From Streptomyces katrae (lineage in GTDB: Bacteria; Actinomycetota; Actinomycetes; Streptomycetales; Streptomycetaceae), in NCBI RefSeq assembly GCF_000717655.1, contig NZ_JNZY01000002.1, positions 533,877 to 597,876 of the forward strand: 64,000 nt of DNA, read 5' to 3'. The notes under the pieces were generated by a model, which was not told the origin of the DNA, did not search any database, and saw only the letters and a list, made by a program, of their open reading frames with translations. A program made the translations under genes and the position numbers. The first letter of the stretch is position 1; each line of letters begins with the position of its first letter. Shown here piece by piece: positions 43,417 through 52,332 of the stretch.

Positions 43417-44595
43417 ATGGCTGAGGCTCAGAACATCCCGGCGGGGTCGACCACCGCCGGCGCGATCGCGGTGGCCGCCGAGTCCACCGTCGCCACCCGG
43501 ATGAGCGCACCCCCGTCCTTCGACGTGGCGGACTTCCCGGTCCCCCACGGCCGCGAGGAGGAGTGGCGGTTCACCCCGCTGGCGCGCCTGCGTGGTCTGC
43601 ACGACGGCACCGCGGTCGCCAACGGCACCATGAAGGCCCAGATCGACGCGCCCGAGGGCGTCACCGTCGAGTCGGTGGAGCGTGACGACGCGCGCATCGG
43701 CAAGGCCGGCACCCCGGTGGACCGGGTCGCCGCCCAGGCGTTCTCGTCCTTCGCCAAGGCCACGGTCGTCACCGTGCCCAAGGAGGCCGTCCTGACCGAG
43801 CCGGTGCGCGTCTCGCTGCACGGCGAGGGCGGCACGACCTTCGGCCACACCGTCTTCGACGTACAGGCCTTCGCCGAGGCCGTCATCGTCATCGACCACA
43901 CCGGTGACGGCGTGCGCGCCGCCAACGTCGACTTCCTCGTCGGCGACGGCGCCAAGCTCACCGTCGTGTCCGTCCAGGACTGGGACGACACCGCCGTCCA
44001 CTGCTCCCAGCACAACGCGCTGGTCGGCCGCGACGCGACCTTCAAGTCGATCGTGGTCACCTTCGGCGGCGACGTCGTACGCCTGCACCCGAGGGTCAGC
44101 TACGCGGGCCCCGGCGGCGAGGCCGAGCTCCTCGGCCTGTACTTCACGGACGCCGACCAGCACCAGGAGCACCGCCTCCTGGTCACGCACGACGCCCCGC
44201 ACTGCAAGTCCCACGTGGTCTACAAGGGCGCGCTGCAGGGTGAGGGCGCCCACGCGGTCTGGATCGGTGACGTCCTCATCGAGAAGAGCGCCGAGGGCAC
44301 CGACACCTACGAGTTGAACCGCAACCTCGTCCTGACGGACGGCGCGCGGGTCGACTCGGTGCCGAACCTGGAGATCGAGACCGGCGAGATCGTCGGTGCC
44401 GGGCACGCCTCCGCGACCGGCCGCTTCGACGACGAGCAGCTCTTCTACCTGCAGGCCCGCGGCATCCCGGCCGACGAGGCCCGCCGCCTGGTCGTGCGCG
44501 GCTTCTTCGCCGAGCTCGTCCAGCAGATCGGTGTCCCGGACATCGAGGAGCGTCTGCTCGCCAAGATCGCGACCGAGCTCGAGGCGTCCGTCTGA
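43417..44595 (+). CDS. sufD: Fe-S cluster assembly protein SufD
   Basis: This is the SufB paralogue of the SufBC2D scaffold. The 392-residue protein has an N-terminal HGREEEWRFTPLARL motif and a beta-helix core ending LFYLQARGIPADEARRLVVR with the conserved GFFAELV. Its TGA overlaps the ATG of the Rieske gene. It lies 62 nt after sufB with AGGAAGAGAG upstream. Confidence 0.95.
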   Translation: MAEAQNIPAGSTTAGAIAVAAESTVATRMSAPPSFDVADFPVPHGREEEWRFTPLARLRGLHDGTAVANGTMKAQIDAPEGVTVESVERDDARIGKAGTPVDRVAAQAFSSFAKATVVTVPKEAVLTEPVRVSLHGEGGTTFGHTVFDVQAFAEAVIVIDHTGDGVRAANVDFLVGDGAKLTVVSVQDWDDTAVHCSQHNALVGRDATFKSIVVTFGGDVVRLHPRVSYAGPGGEAELLGLYFTDADQHQEHRLLVTHDAPHCKSHVVYKGALQGEGAHAVWIGDVLIEKSAEGTDTYELNRNLVLTDGARVDSVPNLEIETGEIVGAGHASATGRFDDEQLFYLQARGIPADEARRLVVRGFFAELVQQIGVPDIEERLLAKIATELEASV

Positions 44596-44912
44596 TGACC
44601 TACGTCAAGGCCTGTGCGCTGAGCGAGCTCGAGGAGAACACCCCGAAGCGGGTGGAACTCGACGGCACGCCGGTGTCCATCGTCTCCGCCGAGGGGGAGG
44701 TGTTCGCGATCAACGACATCTGCTCGCACGCGAACGTCTCGCTCTCGGAGGGCGAGGTCGAGGACTGCATGATCGAGTGCTGGCTGCACGGGTCCTCGTT
44801 CGACCTGCGCACCGGCAAGCCCTCCGGTCTGCCGGCGACCCGCCCCGTACCCGTATACCCCGTAAAGATCGAAGGGGACGACGTGCTCGTCTCCCTCACC
44901 CAGGAGTCCTGA
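44595..44912 (+). CDS. Rieske-type [2Fe-2S] ferredoxin in the suf operon
   Basis: The 105-residue ferredoxin has cluster motifs CSHANVSL and CWLHGSSFDLRTG, where the histidine and cysteine ligands are intact. Such small Rieske ferredoxins sit between sufD and sufC in actinobacterial operons and are thought to deliver electrons to, or accept clusters from, the SUF machine; the role is not settled. It overlaps sufD (TGATG) and lies 7 nt before sufC. Confidence 0.9.
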   Translation: MTYVKACALSELEENTPKRVELDGTPVSIVSAEGEVFAINDICSHANVSLSEGEVEDCMIECWLHGSSFDLRTGKPSGLPATRPVPVYPVKIEGDDVLVSLTQES

Positions 44913-44919
44913 GGCACCC

Positions 44920-45684
44920 ATGGCAACGCTTGAAATCCACGACCTGCACGTCTCCGTCGAGGCCGAGAACGGCGCCCGGGAGATCCTCAAGGGTGTCGAC
45001 CTCACCCTCAAGCAGGGTGAGACGCACGCCATCATGGGCCCCAACGGCTCCGGCAAGTCCACCCTGGCGTACTCGCTCGCCGGTCACCCGAAGTACACCA
45101 TCACCGGTGGCACCGTGACCCTCGACGGCGAAGACGTCCTGGAGATGTCCGTCGACGAGCGCGCCCGCGCCGGCGTCTTCCTCGCCATGCAGTACCCGGT
45201 CGAGGTCCCCGGCGTCTCGGTCTCCAACTTCCTGCGCACGTCGGCCACCGCCATCCGCGGCGAGGCGCCGAAGCTGCGTACCTGGGTGAAGGAGGTCAAG
45301 TCCGCGATGGAGCAGCTCCAGATGGACCCGGCCTTCGCCGAGCGCAACGTCAACGAGGGCTTCTCCGGCGGTGAGAAGAAGCGCCACGAGATCCTCCAGC
45401 TGGAGCTCCTCAAGCCGAAGATCGCGATCCTCGACGAGACCGACTCCGGCCTCGACGTCGACGCCCTGCGCATCGTCTCCGAGGGCGTCAACCGCGTCCG
45501 CGAGACCGGCGAGGTCGGCACCCTGCTGATCACGCACTACACGCGCATCCTGCGCTACATCAAGCCCGACTTCGTGCACGTGTTCGCGAACGGCCGCATC
45601 GCCGAGTCCGGTGGCGCCGAGCTGGCGGACCAGCTGGAGGCCGAGGGCTACGACAAGTACGTGAAGGGTGGCGCGACCGCGTGA
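44920..45684 (+). CDS. sufC: Fe-S cluster assembly ATPase SufC
   Basis: This is the ABC-type ATPase of the SufBC2D scaffold. It has Walker A GPNGSGKSTLAYSLAGHP (about 34-51), signature FSGGEKKRHEILQLELL, Walker B IAILDETDSGLDVDALR, and the SufC-specific THYTRILRYIKPDFVH. The 254-residue length is standard. Its stop overlaps the GTG of sufS. Confidence 0.97.
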   Translation: MATLEIHDLHVSVEAENGAREILKGVDLTLKQGETHAIMGPNGSGKSTLAYSLAGHPKYTITGGTVTLDGEDVLEMSVDERARAGVFLAMQYPVEVPGVSVSNFLRTSATAIRGEAPKLRTWVKEVKSAMEQLQMDPAFAERNVNEGFSGGEKKRHEILQLELLKPKIAILDETDSGLDVDALRIVSEGVNRVRETGEVGTLLITHYTRILRYIKPDFVHVFANGRIAESGGAELADQLEAEGYDKYVKGGATA

Positions 45685-46937
45685 CACAGATGCCTGGCCT
45701 CCTCGACATCGAGGCGATCCGCAAGGACTTCCCCCTTCTGGATCGTGTGGTCCACGACGGGAAGAAGATCGTTTACCTGGACAACGCTGCGACCTCGCAG
45801 AAGCCGCGCCAGGTCCTCGACGCGCTGAACGAGTACTACGAGCAGCACAACGCCAACGTCCACCGTGGCGTGCACGTGCTCGCCGAGGAGGCCACGGCGC
45901 TGTACGAGGGCGCCCGCGACAAGGTCGCCGCCTTCATCAACGCGCCGAGCCGCGACGAGGTGATCTTCACCAAGAACGCCTCGGAGTCGCTCAACCTGGT
46001 CGCGAACATGCTCGGCTGGGCGGACGAGCCCTACCGGGTCGATCGCGAGACCGAGATCGCCATCACGGAGATGGAGCACCACTCCAACATCGTCCCGTGG
46101 CAGCTGCTCTCGCAGCGCACCGGCGCGAAGCTGAAGTGGTTCGGCCTGACCGACGACGGCCGGCTCGACCTGTCCAACATGGAAGAGGTCATCACGGAGA
46201 AGACGAAGATCGTCTCCTTCACGCTGGTCTCCAACATCATGGGCACGATCAACCCGGTCGAGGCGATCGTCCGGCGCGCCCAGGAGGTCGGCGCGCTGGT
46301 GCTGATCGACGCCTCGCAGGCCGCTCCGCACATGCCGCTGGACGTCCAGGCGCTCGGCGCCGACTTCGTGGCCTTCACCGGCCACAAGATGTGCGGCCCG
46401 ACCGGCATCGGCGTCCTGTGGGGCCGCCAGGAGCTGCTGGAGGACCTGCCTCCGTTCCTCGGCGGCGGCGAGATGATCGAGACCGTGTCGATGCACGCCT
46501 CGACGTACGCCCCGGCGCCCCACAAGTTCGAGGCGGGCACGCCCCCGATCGCCCAGGCCGTCGGCCTCGGCGCGGCCGTGGACTACCTGAGCGCGATCGG
46601 CATGGACAAGATCGCCGCGCACGAGCACGCGATCACCGAGTACGCGGTGAAGCGCCTCCTGGAGGTCCCCGACCTGCGGATCATCGGCCCGATGACGGCC
46701 GAGGACCGCGGCGCCGCGATCTCCTTCACGCTCGGTGACATCCACCCCCACGACGTGGGCCAGGTCCTGGACGAGCAGGGCATCGCGGTGCGCGTGGGAC
46801 ACCACTGCGCGCGCCCGGTCTGCCTGCGCTACGGAATTCCCGCGACCACGCGAGCGTCTTTCTATCTGTACTCCTCTCCGGCGGACGTCGACGCACTGAT
46901 CGACGGGCTGGAGCACGTACGGAACTTCTTCGGCTGA
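45681..46937 (+). CDS. sufS: cysteine desulfurase SufS
   Basis: This PLP enzyme removes sulfur from cysteine for cluster building. It has the PLP lysine in FTGHKMCGPTGIGVLWG (about 229-245), the cofactor histidine in TEMEHHSNIVPWQ, and the catalytic cysteine in RVGHHCARPVCLRYG, the group II (SufS) type with SufU as sulfur acceptor. The GTG at 45681 overlaps the sufC stop; an ATG three codons on is possible. Confidence 0.96.
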   Translation: MTQMPGLLDIEAIRKDFPLLDRVVHDGKKIVYLDNAATSQKPRQVLDALNEYYEQHNANVHRGVHVLAEEATALYEGARDKVAAFINAPSRDEVIFTKNASESLNLVANMLGWADEPYRVDRETEIAITEMEHHSNIVPWQLLSQRTGAKLKWFGLTDDGRLDLSNMEEVITEKTKIVSFTLVSNIMGTINPVEAIVRRAQEVGALVLIDASQAAPHMPLDVQALGADFVAFTGHKMCGPTGIGVLWGRQELLEDLPPFLGGGEMIETVSMHASTYAPAPHKFEAGTPPIAQAVGLGAAVDYLSAIGMDKIAAHEHAITEYAVKRLLEVPDLRIIGPMTAEDRGAAISFTLGDIHPHDVGQVLDEQGIAVRVGHHCARPVCLRYGIPATTRASFYLYSSPADVDALIDGLEHVRNFFG

Positions 46938-46959
46938 CGAGGGCGACGAGGACGACGCA

Positions 46960-47421
46960 GTGAAGCTGGATTCGATGTACCAGGAACTGATCCTGGACCA
47001 CTACAAGCACCCGCACGGGCGTGGCCTGCGCGACGGCGACGCCGAGGTGCACCACGTCAACCCGACGTGCGGCGACGAGATCACGCTGCGCGTGAAGTAC
47101 GACGGCGAGACGCTCACCGACGTCTCGTACGAGGGCCAGGGCTGCTCCATCAGCCAGGCCAGCGCGTCCGTGCTGAACGAGCTGCTCGTCGGCAAGGAGC
47201 TGGCCGAGGCGCAGAAGATCCAGGGCGTGTTCCTGGAGATGATGCAGTCGAAGGGCAAGATCGAGCCCGACGAGGCCATGGAGGAGGTGCTGGAGGACGC
47301 GGTCGCGTTCGTCGGCGTCTCCAAGTACCCGGCTCGCGTGAAGTGTGCTCTGCTGAGCTGGATGGCCTGGAAGGACGCGACGGCCCAAGCACTGGGCGAC
47401 GCGGAGAGGAAGACGGCATGA
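46960..47421 (+). CDS. sufU: sulfur-relay zinc protein SufU
   Basis: SufU takes persulfide sulfur from SufS. The 153-residue protein keeps the zinc/sulfur cysteines in NPTCGDEI, GQGCSISQAS and RVKCALLSW, with the SufU-specific insertion between the second and third that separates it from IscU. It starts with a GTG 20 nt after sufS and overlaps the next gene by 4 nt. Confidence 0.95.
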   Translation: MKLDSMYQELILDHYKHPHGRGLRDGDAEVHHVNPTCGDEITLRVKYDGETLTDVSYEGQGCSISQASASVLNELLVGKELAEAQKIQGVFLEMMQSKGKIEPDEAMEEVLEDAVAFVGVSKYPARVKCALLSWMAWKDATAQALGDAERKTA

Positions 47422-47765
47422 CCGAGAACGCGACGCCCGCCGAGGCGTCGATCAAGCCGGCCACCGAGGAGGAGGTCCGCGAGGCCCTCTACGACGTGGT
47501 CGACCCCGAGCTGGGGATCGACGTCGTCAACCTGGGCCTGATCTACGGCATCCACATCGACGACGCGAACATCGCGACCCTCGACATGACGCTGACCTCG
47601 GCGGCCTGTCCGCTGACGGACGTCATCGAGGACCAGGCGAAGTCGGCGACGGACGGCATCGTCAACGAGCTCCGCATCAACTGGGTCTGGATGCCCCCGT
47701 GGGGCCCGGACAAGATCACGGACGACGGCCGCGAGCAGCTGCGCGCGCTCGGCTTCAACGTCTGA
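47418..47765 (+). CDS. MIP18/DUF59-family metal-sulfur cluster assembly factor (SufT-like)
   Basis: The 115-residue protein has the DUF59 signature DPELGIDVVNLGLIYG and the cysteine motif SAACPLTDVI. Family members help Fe-S maturation and are often the last suf gene, as here. The ATG overlaps the sufU stop and GGAGAGGAAG precedes it. A perfect terminator follows, closing the operon. Confidence 0.92.
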   Translation: MTENATPAEASIKPATEEEVREALYDVVDPELGIDVVNLGLIYGIHIDDANIATLDMTLTSAACPLTDVIEDQAKSATDGIVNELRINWVWMPPWGPDKITDDGREQLRALGFNV

Positions 47766-47779
47766 GCAACCTCGCTCCG

Positions 47780-47816
47780 CGAAGGGCCCCCGGCACTCAG
47801 TGCCGGGGGCCCTTCG
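47780..47816 (+). terminator. terminator of the suf operon
   Basis: A 17-bp perfect stem (CGAAGGGCCCCCGGCAC / GTGCCGGGGGCCCTTCG) with a TCA loop is followed by TGTT. It starts 15 nt after the last suf stop. Confidence 0.88.
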
Positions 47817-47956
47817 TGTTCTCCCGGGGCTTGCGGGAGCTGTCGGGAGCTTCCCGGAGCTTTCCGGGAGGCCCTCCGTGTCCGCCCGGCGGACGGTTGA
47901 CGTGCACCGGATGCCGGCCACGGTGGCCGGACCTGCTCGACGGCCGTCACGGCCCG

Positions 47957-48045
47957 CCGGCGTTGAGGCGCGGGGCCTGGGGGCGGAGACCCCGGGAAAC
48001 GGAGAAGGGGCGGGGCGGGGAGAAAGCCCGCGCAGCGGAACCCGT
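47957..48045 (-). repeat. dispersed GC-rich intergenic repeat, copy 3 (inverted)
   Basis: Read on the minus strand it runs CTGCGCGGGCTTTCTCCCCG, CCCCGCCCCTTCTCCG and CGCCTCAACGCCGGCGGGCC, matching copy 2 block for block. The rest of the 294-nt gap holds the suf terminator and smaller hairpins, including CCGGCCACGGTGGCCGG. No gene is seen. Confidence 0.75.
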
Positions 48046-48059
48046 ACCCGGCGGCGACG

Positions 48060-48935
48060 CTACTCGGCGGCCCGCACCGCGGCCAAGGCCGCAGCGACGC
48101 CGCCCTCGACGTCCCGAACGGGATAGAACACCTCCCGCACCACCCGCCCCCGATCCACCACCAACGTCAACCGCTTCAGCCGGCTCACCCCCGCCGCCCG
48201 AAACGTCGGCAACCGCAACGCCGCCGTCAACGAAAGCTCCGCGTCCGAGAGCAGCGGAAACCGCAGCCCCTCCGCCTCTGCGAACTCCCGCTGCTCATCG
48301 GGCCGCTGGGTCGACACCCCGTGCACCGTCGCCCCCGCCGCCGTGAACTCCGCCAGCTGGTCCCGGTACGTGCACGACTCCAGCGTGCAGCCCTTCGCCC
48401 CCGGGATGCCCGCCCATCCCGGCGGGTAGGACTCGGCCCGCGCGTACGCGCCGGGGAAGCAGTACAGGACCGTGAACGGCGTGTCCGCCACCGGGTCCCG
48501 GACCTCCCCGAACCGGTCCGGCAGCGCCAGCTCCGGCAGTCGCGTGCCGCGCAGCGCATGCACCCGTTCCGCCTCCCGCGAGAACTCCTCCGTCGTCGCC
48601 GTCATCTCTCCCTCTCCCAGGACCCAGGCGTCTCCCCAGTCCTGGAGGGCCACCAGGACCGGCAGCAGCCCCCGCCCGCGCGGGGTCAGCCGGTATTCGT
48701 GCCGCACCGGGCGTTCCTGGTACGGCTCGCGCGTCAGCACCCCGGCTTCGACCAGCAGCTTCAGCCGCTCGGCGAGCACCTTGCGGGACATCCCCAGCTC
48801 GCGCTGGAACGCGTCGAAGCGGTGCACGCCCCGCGCGGCGTCGCGCACGATCAGCAGCGTCCACCAGTCGCCCACCACGTCGAGGGCCTGGGCGATGGCG
48901 CAGTCCGCGTCGTCGAGGTGTGTGCGCTGGGCCAT
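48060..48935 (-). CDS. HxlR-type HTH regulator fused to a peroxiredoxin-like domain
   Basis: Residues about 1-110 are an HxlR winged helix: CAIAQALDVVGDWWTLLIVR and GMSRKVLAERLKLLVEAGVL. Residues about 140-291 are a thioredoxin-fold peroxiredoxin of the BCP/PrxQ kind, with GCTLESCTYRDQLAEF carrying the CX4C pair in place of the usual PGCTxxAC motif. The DNA-binding and redox modules in one chain suggest direct peroxide or electrophile sensing. AAAGGAG precedes the ATG at 48935. It is divergent from an MFS gene over 81 nt containing a GTTCC-N5-GGAAC palindrome. Confidence 0.88.
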   Translation of the reverse strand: MAQRTHLDDADCAIAQALDVVGDWWTLLIVRDAARGVHRFDAFQRELGMSRKVLAERLKLLVEAGVLTREPYQERPVRHEYRLTPRGRGLLPVLVALQDWGDAWVLGEGEMTATTEEFSREAERVHALRGTRLPELALPDRFGEVRDPVADTPFTVLYCFPGAYARAESYPPGWAGIPGAKGCTLESCTYRDQLAEFTAAGATVHGVSTQRPDEQREFAEAEGLRFPLLSDAELSLTAALRLPTFRAAGVSRLKRLTLVVDRGRVVREVFYPVRDVEGGVAAALAAVRAAE

Positions 48936-48983
48936 GGGCACTCCTTTGTCCGTTGACCCAAGGCTGTCATGCTGACATAGTCC

Positions 48984-48998
48984 GTTCCCAAAAGGAAC
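48984..48998. promoter_or_regulatory. GTTCC-N5-GGAAC palindrome, candidate HxlR operator
   Basis: GTTCCCAAAAGGAAC lies midway in the 81-nt divergent region between the HxlR-peroxiredoxin gene and the MFS exporter gene. It is well placed to control both. Confidence 0.5.
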
Positions 48999-49016
48999 TA
49001 ACCGACGGGCGGGGGC

Positions 49017-50249
49017 GTGGTGCAAGGCTTCAAGGACGTGCCGAGAGCGGTGTGGCTGCTGGCGGCGGGGGTGTTCGTCAACGCCGTCGTCAGCTTCACC
49101 TTCGTCTTTGTCTTCCTGTACCTGACCGGCCCGCGCGGCCTCGGCGCCGCCCAGGCGGGCCTGGTCACCGGCATCGGCGGCGTCGGCCTCGTCGCCGGGA
49201 ACTTCACCGGCGGCTGGTACGGGGACCGCTTCGGCCACCGCCGGGTGCTGCTCGCCGCCTCCACCGCCGGCGGCCTCGCCCTGATGTCCTTCCCGCTCCT
49301 GCCCGCCGCCGGGCTCTACGCGGTCCTGCCGCTGGCCCAGTACGCCTCCGGCGTGGTCCGGGCCGCGAACTCCGCGCTGGTCGCCGTCACCGTCCCCGAG
49401 GGGGCCCGCCGGCAGGCCTTCGCCGTCGTCCGCTGCGTCTCCAACGGCGGCTTCACCCTCGGGCCGCCCCTCGGAGCCCTGATCGCGACCGGACTCTCGT
49501 ACGACTGGCTCTTCGTCTGCGACGGCCTCGGGACCCTGTTCTTCGCCCTCTGGACCGCGCGGGTCGTCCCCGCCCGCGGGGCCTCCCGCAATGCCGCCGC
49601 GGCCCCGGACGGGGGTCGGGGCCGCGGTGTGTGGGCGGAGCTGCGCGCCCGGCCCGCCGTACTCGTCCTCCTCGGCGCGGTCCTGGTGACCGACCTCGTC
49701 TACCGCCAGCAGTACGGCACCTTCCCCGTCTTCCTCGCCGACCACGGGCAGGGCACCCGGGCCTTCGGCCTCGTGATCGCCCTCAACGGCGCGGTCATCC
49801 TGCTGCTGGAGCTCCCGGCCGCCGTCGCGCTGCGCGCCCGGCCGCCGCTCCCGGTCATCGGCACGGGCCTGGTGCTGGTCGGGGCCGGGTACGCGGCGCT
49901 GCTGCCCGGGGTGGGGCTCGCGAGCGCCGTGGTGATGATGGTGCTGCTGAGCCTCGGCGAGATCCTGTACAAGACCACCGCCACCGCGTACGTCGCCGAC
50001 CAGGCGCCCGAGCACGCCATCGGGCGGTTCCAGAGCCTGTACGCGGGGGTCTCGGTCAGCGGTGTCGTCCTCGGGCCGCCGCTGGGCGGAGCCCTGTACG
50101 CGGCCGCGCCCGGGCTGCTGTGGCCGCTGTGCGCGGTGCTGGCGGCGGGCGCGGGCGGGGCGGTCCTGTGGGTGTCGGCCCGGCAGCGGCGACACGCGGG
50201 CCGACCGGCACATGAGACCGGTTCGCAACCGCAGGCCGTCGCCGGTTAG
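49017..50249 (+). CDS. MFS transporter (probable drug/metabolite efflux)
   Basis: The 410-residue protein has about twelve hydrophobic segments. The loop motif NFTGGWYGDRFGHRRVLL is near residues 62-79, and the second half is less conserved. It belongs to the general MFS_1 type, usually efflux. The GTG at 49017 (or GTG 49020) follows a G-rich tract rather than a clear SD. It is divergent from the redox-fused HxlR regulator, which is its likely controller, and precedes dapD by 9 nt. Confidence 0.85.
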   Translation: MVQGFKDVPRAVWLLAAGVFVNAVVSFTFVFVFLYLTGPRGLGAAQAGLVTGIGGVGLVAGNFTGGWYGDRFGHRRVLLAASTAGGLALMSFPLLPAAGLYAVLPLAQYASGVVRAANSALVAVTVPEGARRQAFAVVRCVSNGGFTLGPPLGALIATGLSYDWLFVCDGLGTLFFALWTARVVPARGASRNAAAAPDGGRGRGVWAELRARPAVLVLLGAVLVTDLVYRQQYGTFPVFLADHGQGTRAFGLVIALNGAVILLLELPAAVALRARPPLPVIGTGLVLVGAGYAALLPGVGLASAVVMMVLLSLGEILYKTTATAYVADQAPEHAIGRFQSLYAGVSVSGVVLGPPLGGALYAAAPGLLWPLCAVLAAGAGGAVLWVSARQRRHAGRPAHETGSQPQAVAG

Positions 50250-50258
50250 GTTTCGGGC

Positions 50259-51239
50259 ATGACTGCTACGCGTACCACCGGCGCCGTCGCCGCCGGACTT
50301 GCCACCATCGCCTCCGACGGCACCGTCCTCGACACCTGGTTCCCCGCCCCCGAGCTGGTCGCCGAGCCCGGCCCGGCCGGCACCGAGCGCCTCACCGCCG
50401 ACCAGGCCGTGGAGCTGCTGGGCGCCGCCGCGGCCAAGGCGATCCGCCTGGACGCGGTCCGCGACGTCGAGGTCGTAGCCGTCCGCACCGTGATCTCCTC
50501 CCTCGAGGACAAGCCGCTGGACGCGCACGACGCGTACCTGCGCCTGCACCTGCTCAGCCACCGCCTGGTCAAGCCGCACGGCCAGAGCCTGGACGGCGTC
50601 TTCGGACTGCTGGCCAACGTCGCCTGGACCTCACTGGGCCCGGTCGCCGTGGACCAGGTGGAGGCCGTACGGCTGAACGCGCGCGCCGAGGGCCTGTACC
50701 TCCAGGTCACCTCGATCGACAAGTTCCCGCGGATGACGGACTACGTCGCCCCCAAGGGCGTGCGCATCGCCGACGCGGACCGGGTCCGCCTGGGCGCGCA
50801 CCTCGCCGAGGGCACCACCGTCATGCACGAGGGCTTCGTCAACTTCAACGCCGGCACCCTCGGCACCTCCATGATCGAGGGCCGCATCTCGGCGGGCGTC
50901 GTGGTCGGCGACGGCTCCGACATCGGCGGCGGCGCATCCACGATGGGCACCCTCTCGGGCGGCGGCAAGCAGATCATCTCGATCGGCGAGCGCTGCCTGA
51001 TCGGCGCCGAAGCGGGCGTCGGCATCGCGCTGGGCGACGAGTGCATCGTCGAGGCCGGCCTCTACGTGACCGCGGGCACCCGCGTCACCCTCCCGGACGG
51101 CCAGATCGTCAAGGCCCTGGAGCTCTCGGGCGCCAGCAACATCCTCTTCCGCCGCAACTCGGTCACCGGCACGGTCGAGGCCCGCCCGAACAACGCGGTC
51201 TGGGGCGGCCTGAACGAGGTCCTCCACAGCCACAACTGA
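50259..51239 (+). CDS. dapD: 2,3,4,5-tetrahydropyridine-2,6-dicarboxylate N-succinyltransferase
   Basis: DapD makes N-succinyl-2-amino-6-ketopimelate in lysine and meso-diaminopimelate synthesis. The 326-residue protein has an actinobacterial N-terminal domain and then a left-handed beta-helix of hexapeptide repeats ([40 protein letters not shown]), with [13 protein letters not shown] at the substrate site. The ATG at 50259 has TAGGTT (50247-50252) 6 nt upstream and no SD, so although it lies just after the MFS gene it probably has its own leaderless promoter. Confidence 0.95.
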   Translation: MTATRTTGAVAAGLATIASDGTVLDTWFPAPELVAEPGPAGTERLTADQAVELLGAAAAKAIRLDAVRDVEVVAVRTVISSLEDKPLDAHDAYLRLHLLSHRLVKPHGQSLDGVFGLLANVAWTSLGPVAVDQVEAVRLNARAEGLYLQVTSIDKFPRMTDYVAPKGVRIADADRVRLGAHLAEGTTVMHEGFVNFNAGTLGTSMIEGRISAGVVVGDGSDIGGGASTMGTLSGGGKQIISIGERCLIGAEAGVGIALGDECIVEAGLYVTAGTRVTLPDGQIVKALELSGASNILFRRNSVTGTVEARPNNAVWGGLNEVLHSHN

Positions 51240-51266
51240 CGTTCCCTCCCCGGCGGCAGCAGCCGA

Positions 51267-51304
51267 AACGCCCTCCTCACCCCGGCAAGGGTGGGGAGGG
51301 CGTT
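51267..51304 (+). terminator. terminator after dapD
   Basis: AACGCCCTCCTCACCC pairs with GGGTGGGGAGGGCGTT across a 6-nt loop, a 16-bp stem with one G-U pair. A second, weaker GC hairpin follows at about 51327-51358, near the end of the opposing small gene. Confidence 0.75.
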
Positions 51305-51376
51305 CGGCGTCCCCCGGTGCCCGGGCTGCCCTCCCTCCCCGAGCGGGGGAGGGCGGCCAAGGGCGCGAGGGGTCGG

Positions 51377-51631
51377 TCAGGAGTGGGGGAGGGTGCGGAT
51401 GAGGCCTGCGAAGGCCTCTTCCTCCGCCTCGGTCAGTTCGACCGACTCCATCGGGTGCGCGGCGGCGGTGCGCTGCGCCGGGATCACCGCGATGCCCTCG
51501 AACACGCCGGGCTCCGGGCGCTGGAAGCGGGCGTCCCACAGCATGTGGCCGAGGCCGAGCACCCAGACCAGGGCGGCCACGAGCAGGACGGCAAGGCCGA
51601 TTTCCTGGGCGAGGGAGATGGAGGGGAACAC
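51377..51631 (-). CDS. small single-pass membrane protein, function unknown
   Basis: The 84-residue protein has one membrane helix (about 7-28, IGLAVLLVAALVWVLGLGHM) and a cytosolic acidic C-terminal half ending VELTEAEEEAFAGLIRTLPH. The GTG at 51631 is chosen because GGAGG lies 6 nt upstream; a longer ATG start at 51712 lacks this. No family is recognised. The 183-nt gap to the next gene holds only a short CGAGCGT direct repeat. Confidence 0.72.
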   Translation of the reverse strand: MFPSISLAQEIGLAVLLVAALVWVLGLGHMLWDARFQRPEPGVFEGIAVIPAQRTAAAHPMESVELTEAEEEAFAGLIRTLPHS

Positions 51632-51814
51632 GCGGTCCTCCGGGGATACGGGCGGACATGGCCGAGCCTGGGAACACTGTCGAGCGTCGAGCGTGGGGAC
51701 ACTCAACACCACAACCCGGGTCGAATGGGTGATGATGTGGCGAGCGTCACGCCAGGGGCGAAAGTCCCGACTTGTCCGCAGAACCGAACCGATCCGGCCC
51801 GGGGGCTTCCCCGC

Positions 51815-52261
51815 TCAGTCCGCCAGGCGCAGCTTGAAGCCCTCGTGGCTGCGCGCGAAGCCCAGCCGCTCGTAGAAGCGGTGGGCGTCCGACCGCTGCT
51901 TGTTGCTGGTCAGCTGGACCAGACCGCAGCCGCGCCCGCGCGCCCGCGCCACCGCCAGTCGCATCAGCTCCGCGCCCAGCCCCCCGCCGCGCCGGTCCGC
52001 GCGGATCCGTACCGCCTCGACCAGCGCCCGCTCCCGCCCGCCCTGGCCGAGGCCCGGGACGTACGTCAGCTGGAGGCAGCCGAGCACCGCTCCCGTCCCG
52101 CCCTCGCACAGGACCAGCATCTCGTTGCGGGCGTCCGCCTCGATCGCGGCGAACGCCCGCTCGTGAGCCTCGGTGACCTCGGCCCGCTCCTCCTCGCCGG
52201 CGTCCGCCAGCAGGGCCAGTACGGCGGGCAGGTCCTCACGGGTGGCAGTACGGAAGATCAT
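51815..52261 (-). CDS. GNAT-family N-acetyltransferase
   Basis: The 148-residue protein is a single GNAT domain. The acetyl-CoA-binding motif A has RIRADRRGGGLGAELMRLAV (about 86-105), and motif B has SNKQRSDAHRFYERLGFARS. This resembles PhnO/RimI-like small acetyltransferases; substrate unknown. No SD is seen at the ATG; CACACT 7 nt upstream could be a -10 of a leaderless mRNA, though it is not a TAnnnT match. Confidence 0.87.
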   Translation of the reverse strand: MIFRTATREDLPAVLALLADAGEEERAEVTEAHERAFAAIEADARNEMLVLCEGGTGAVLGCLQLTYVPGLGQGGRERALVEAVRIRADRRGGGLGAELMRLAVARARGRGCGLVQLTSNKQRSDAHRFYERLGFARSHEGFKLRLAD

Positions 52262-52332
52262 GACCGGAAGTGTGGCAGGGGGCCCGGACGGGACGGCGTC
52301 CGGGCCCCCTGCGGCTCAGGTCCGCACCGCGG

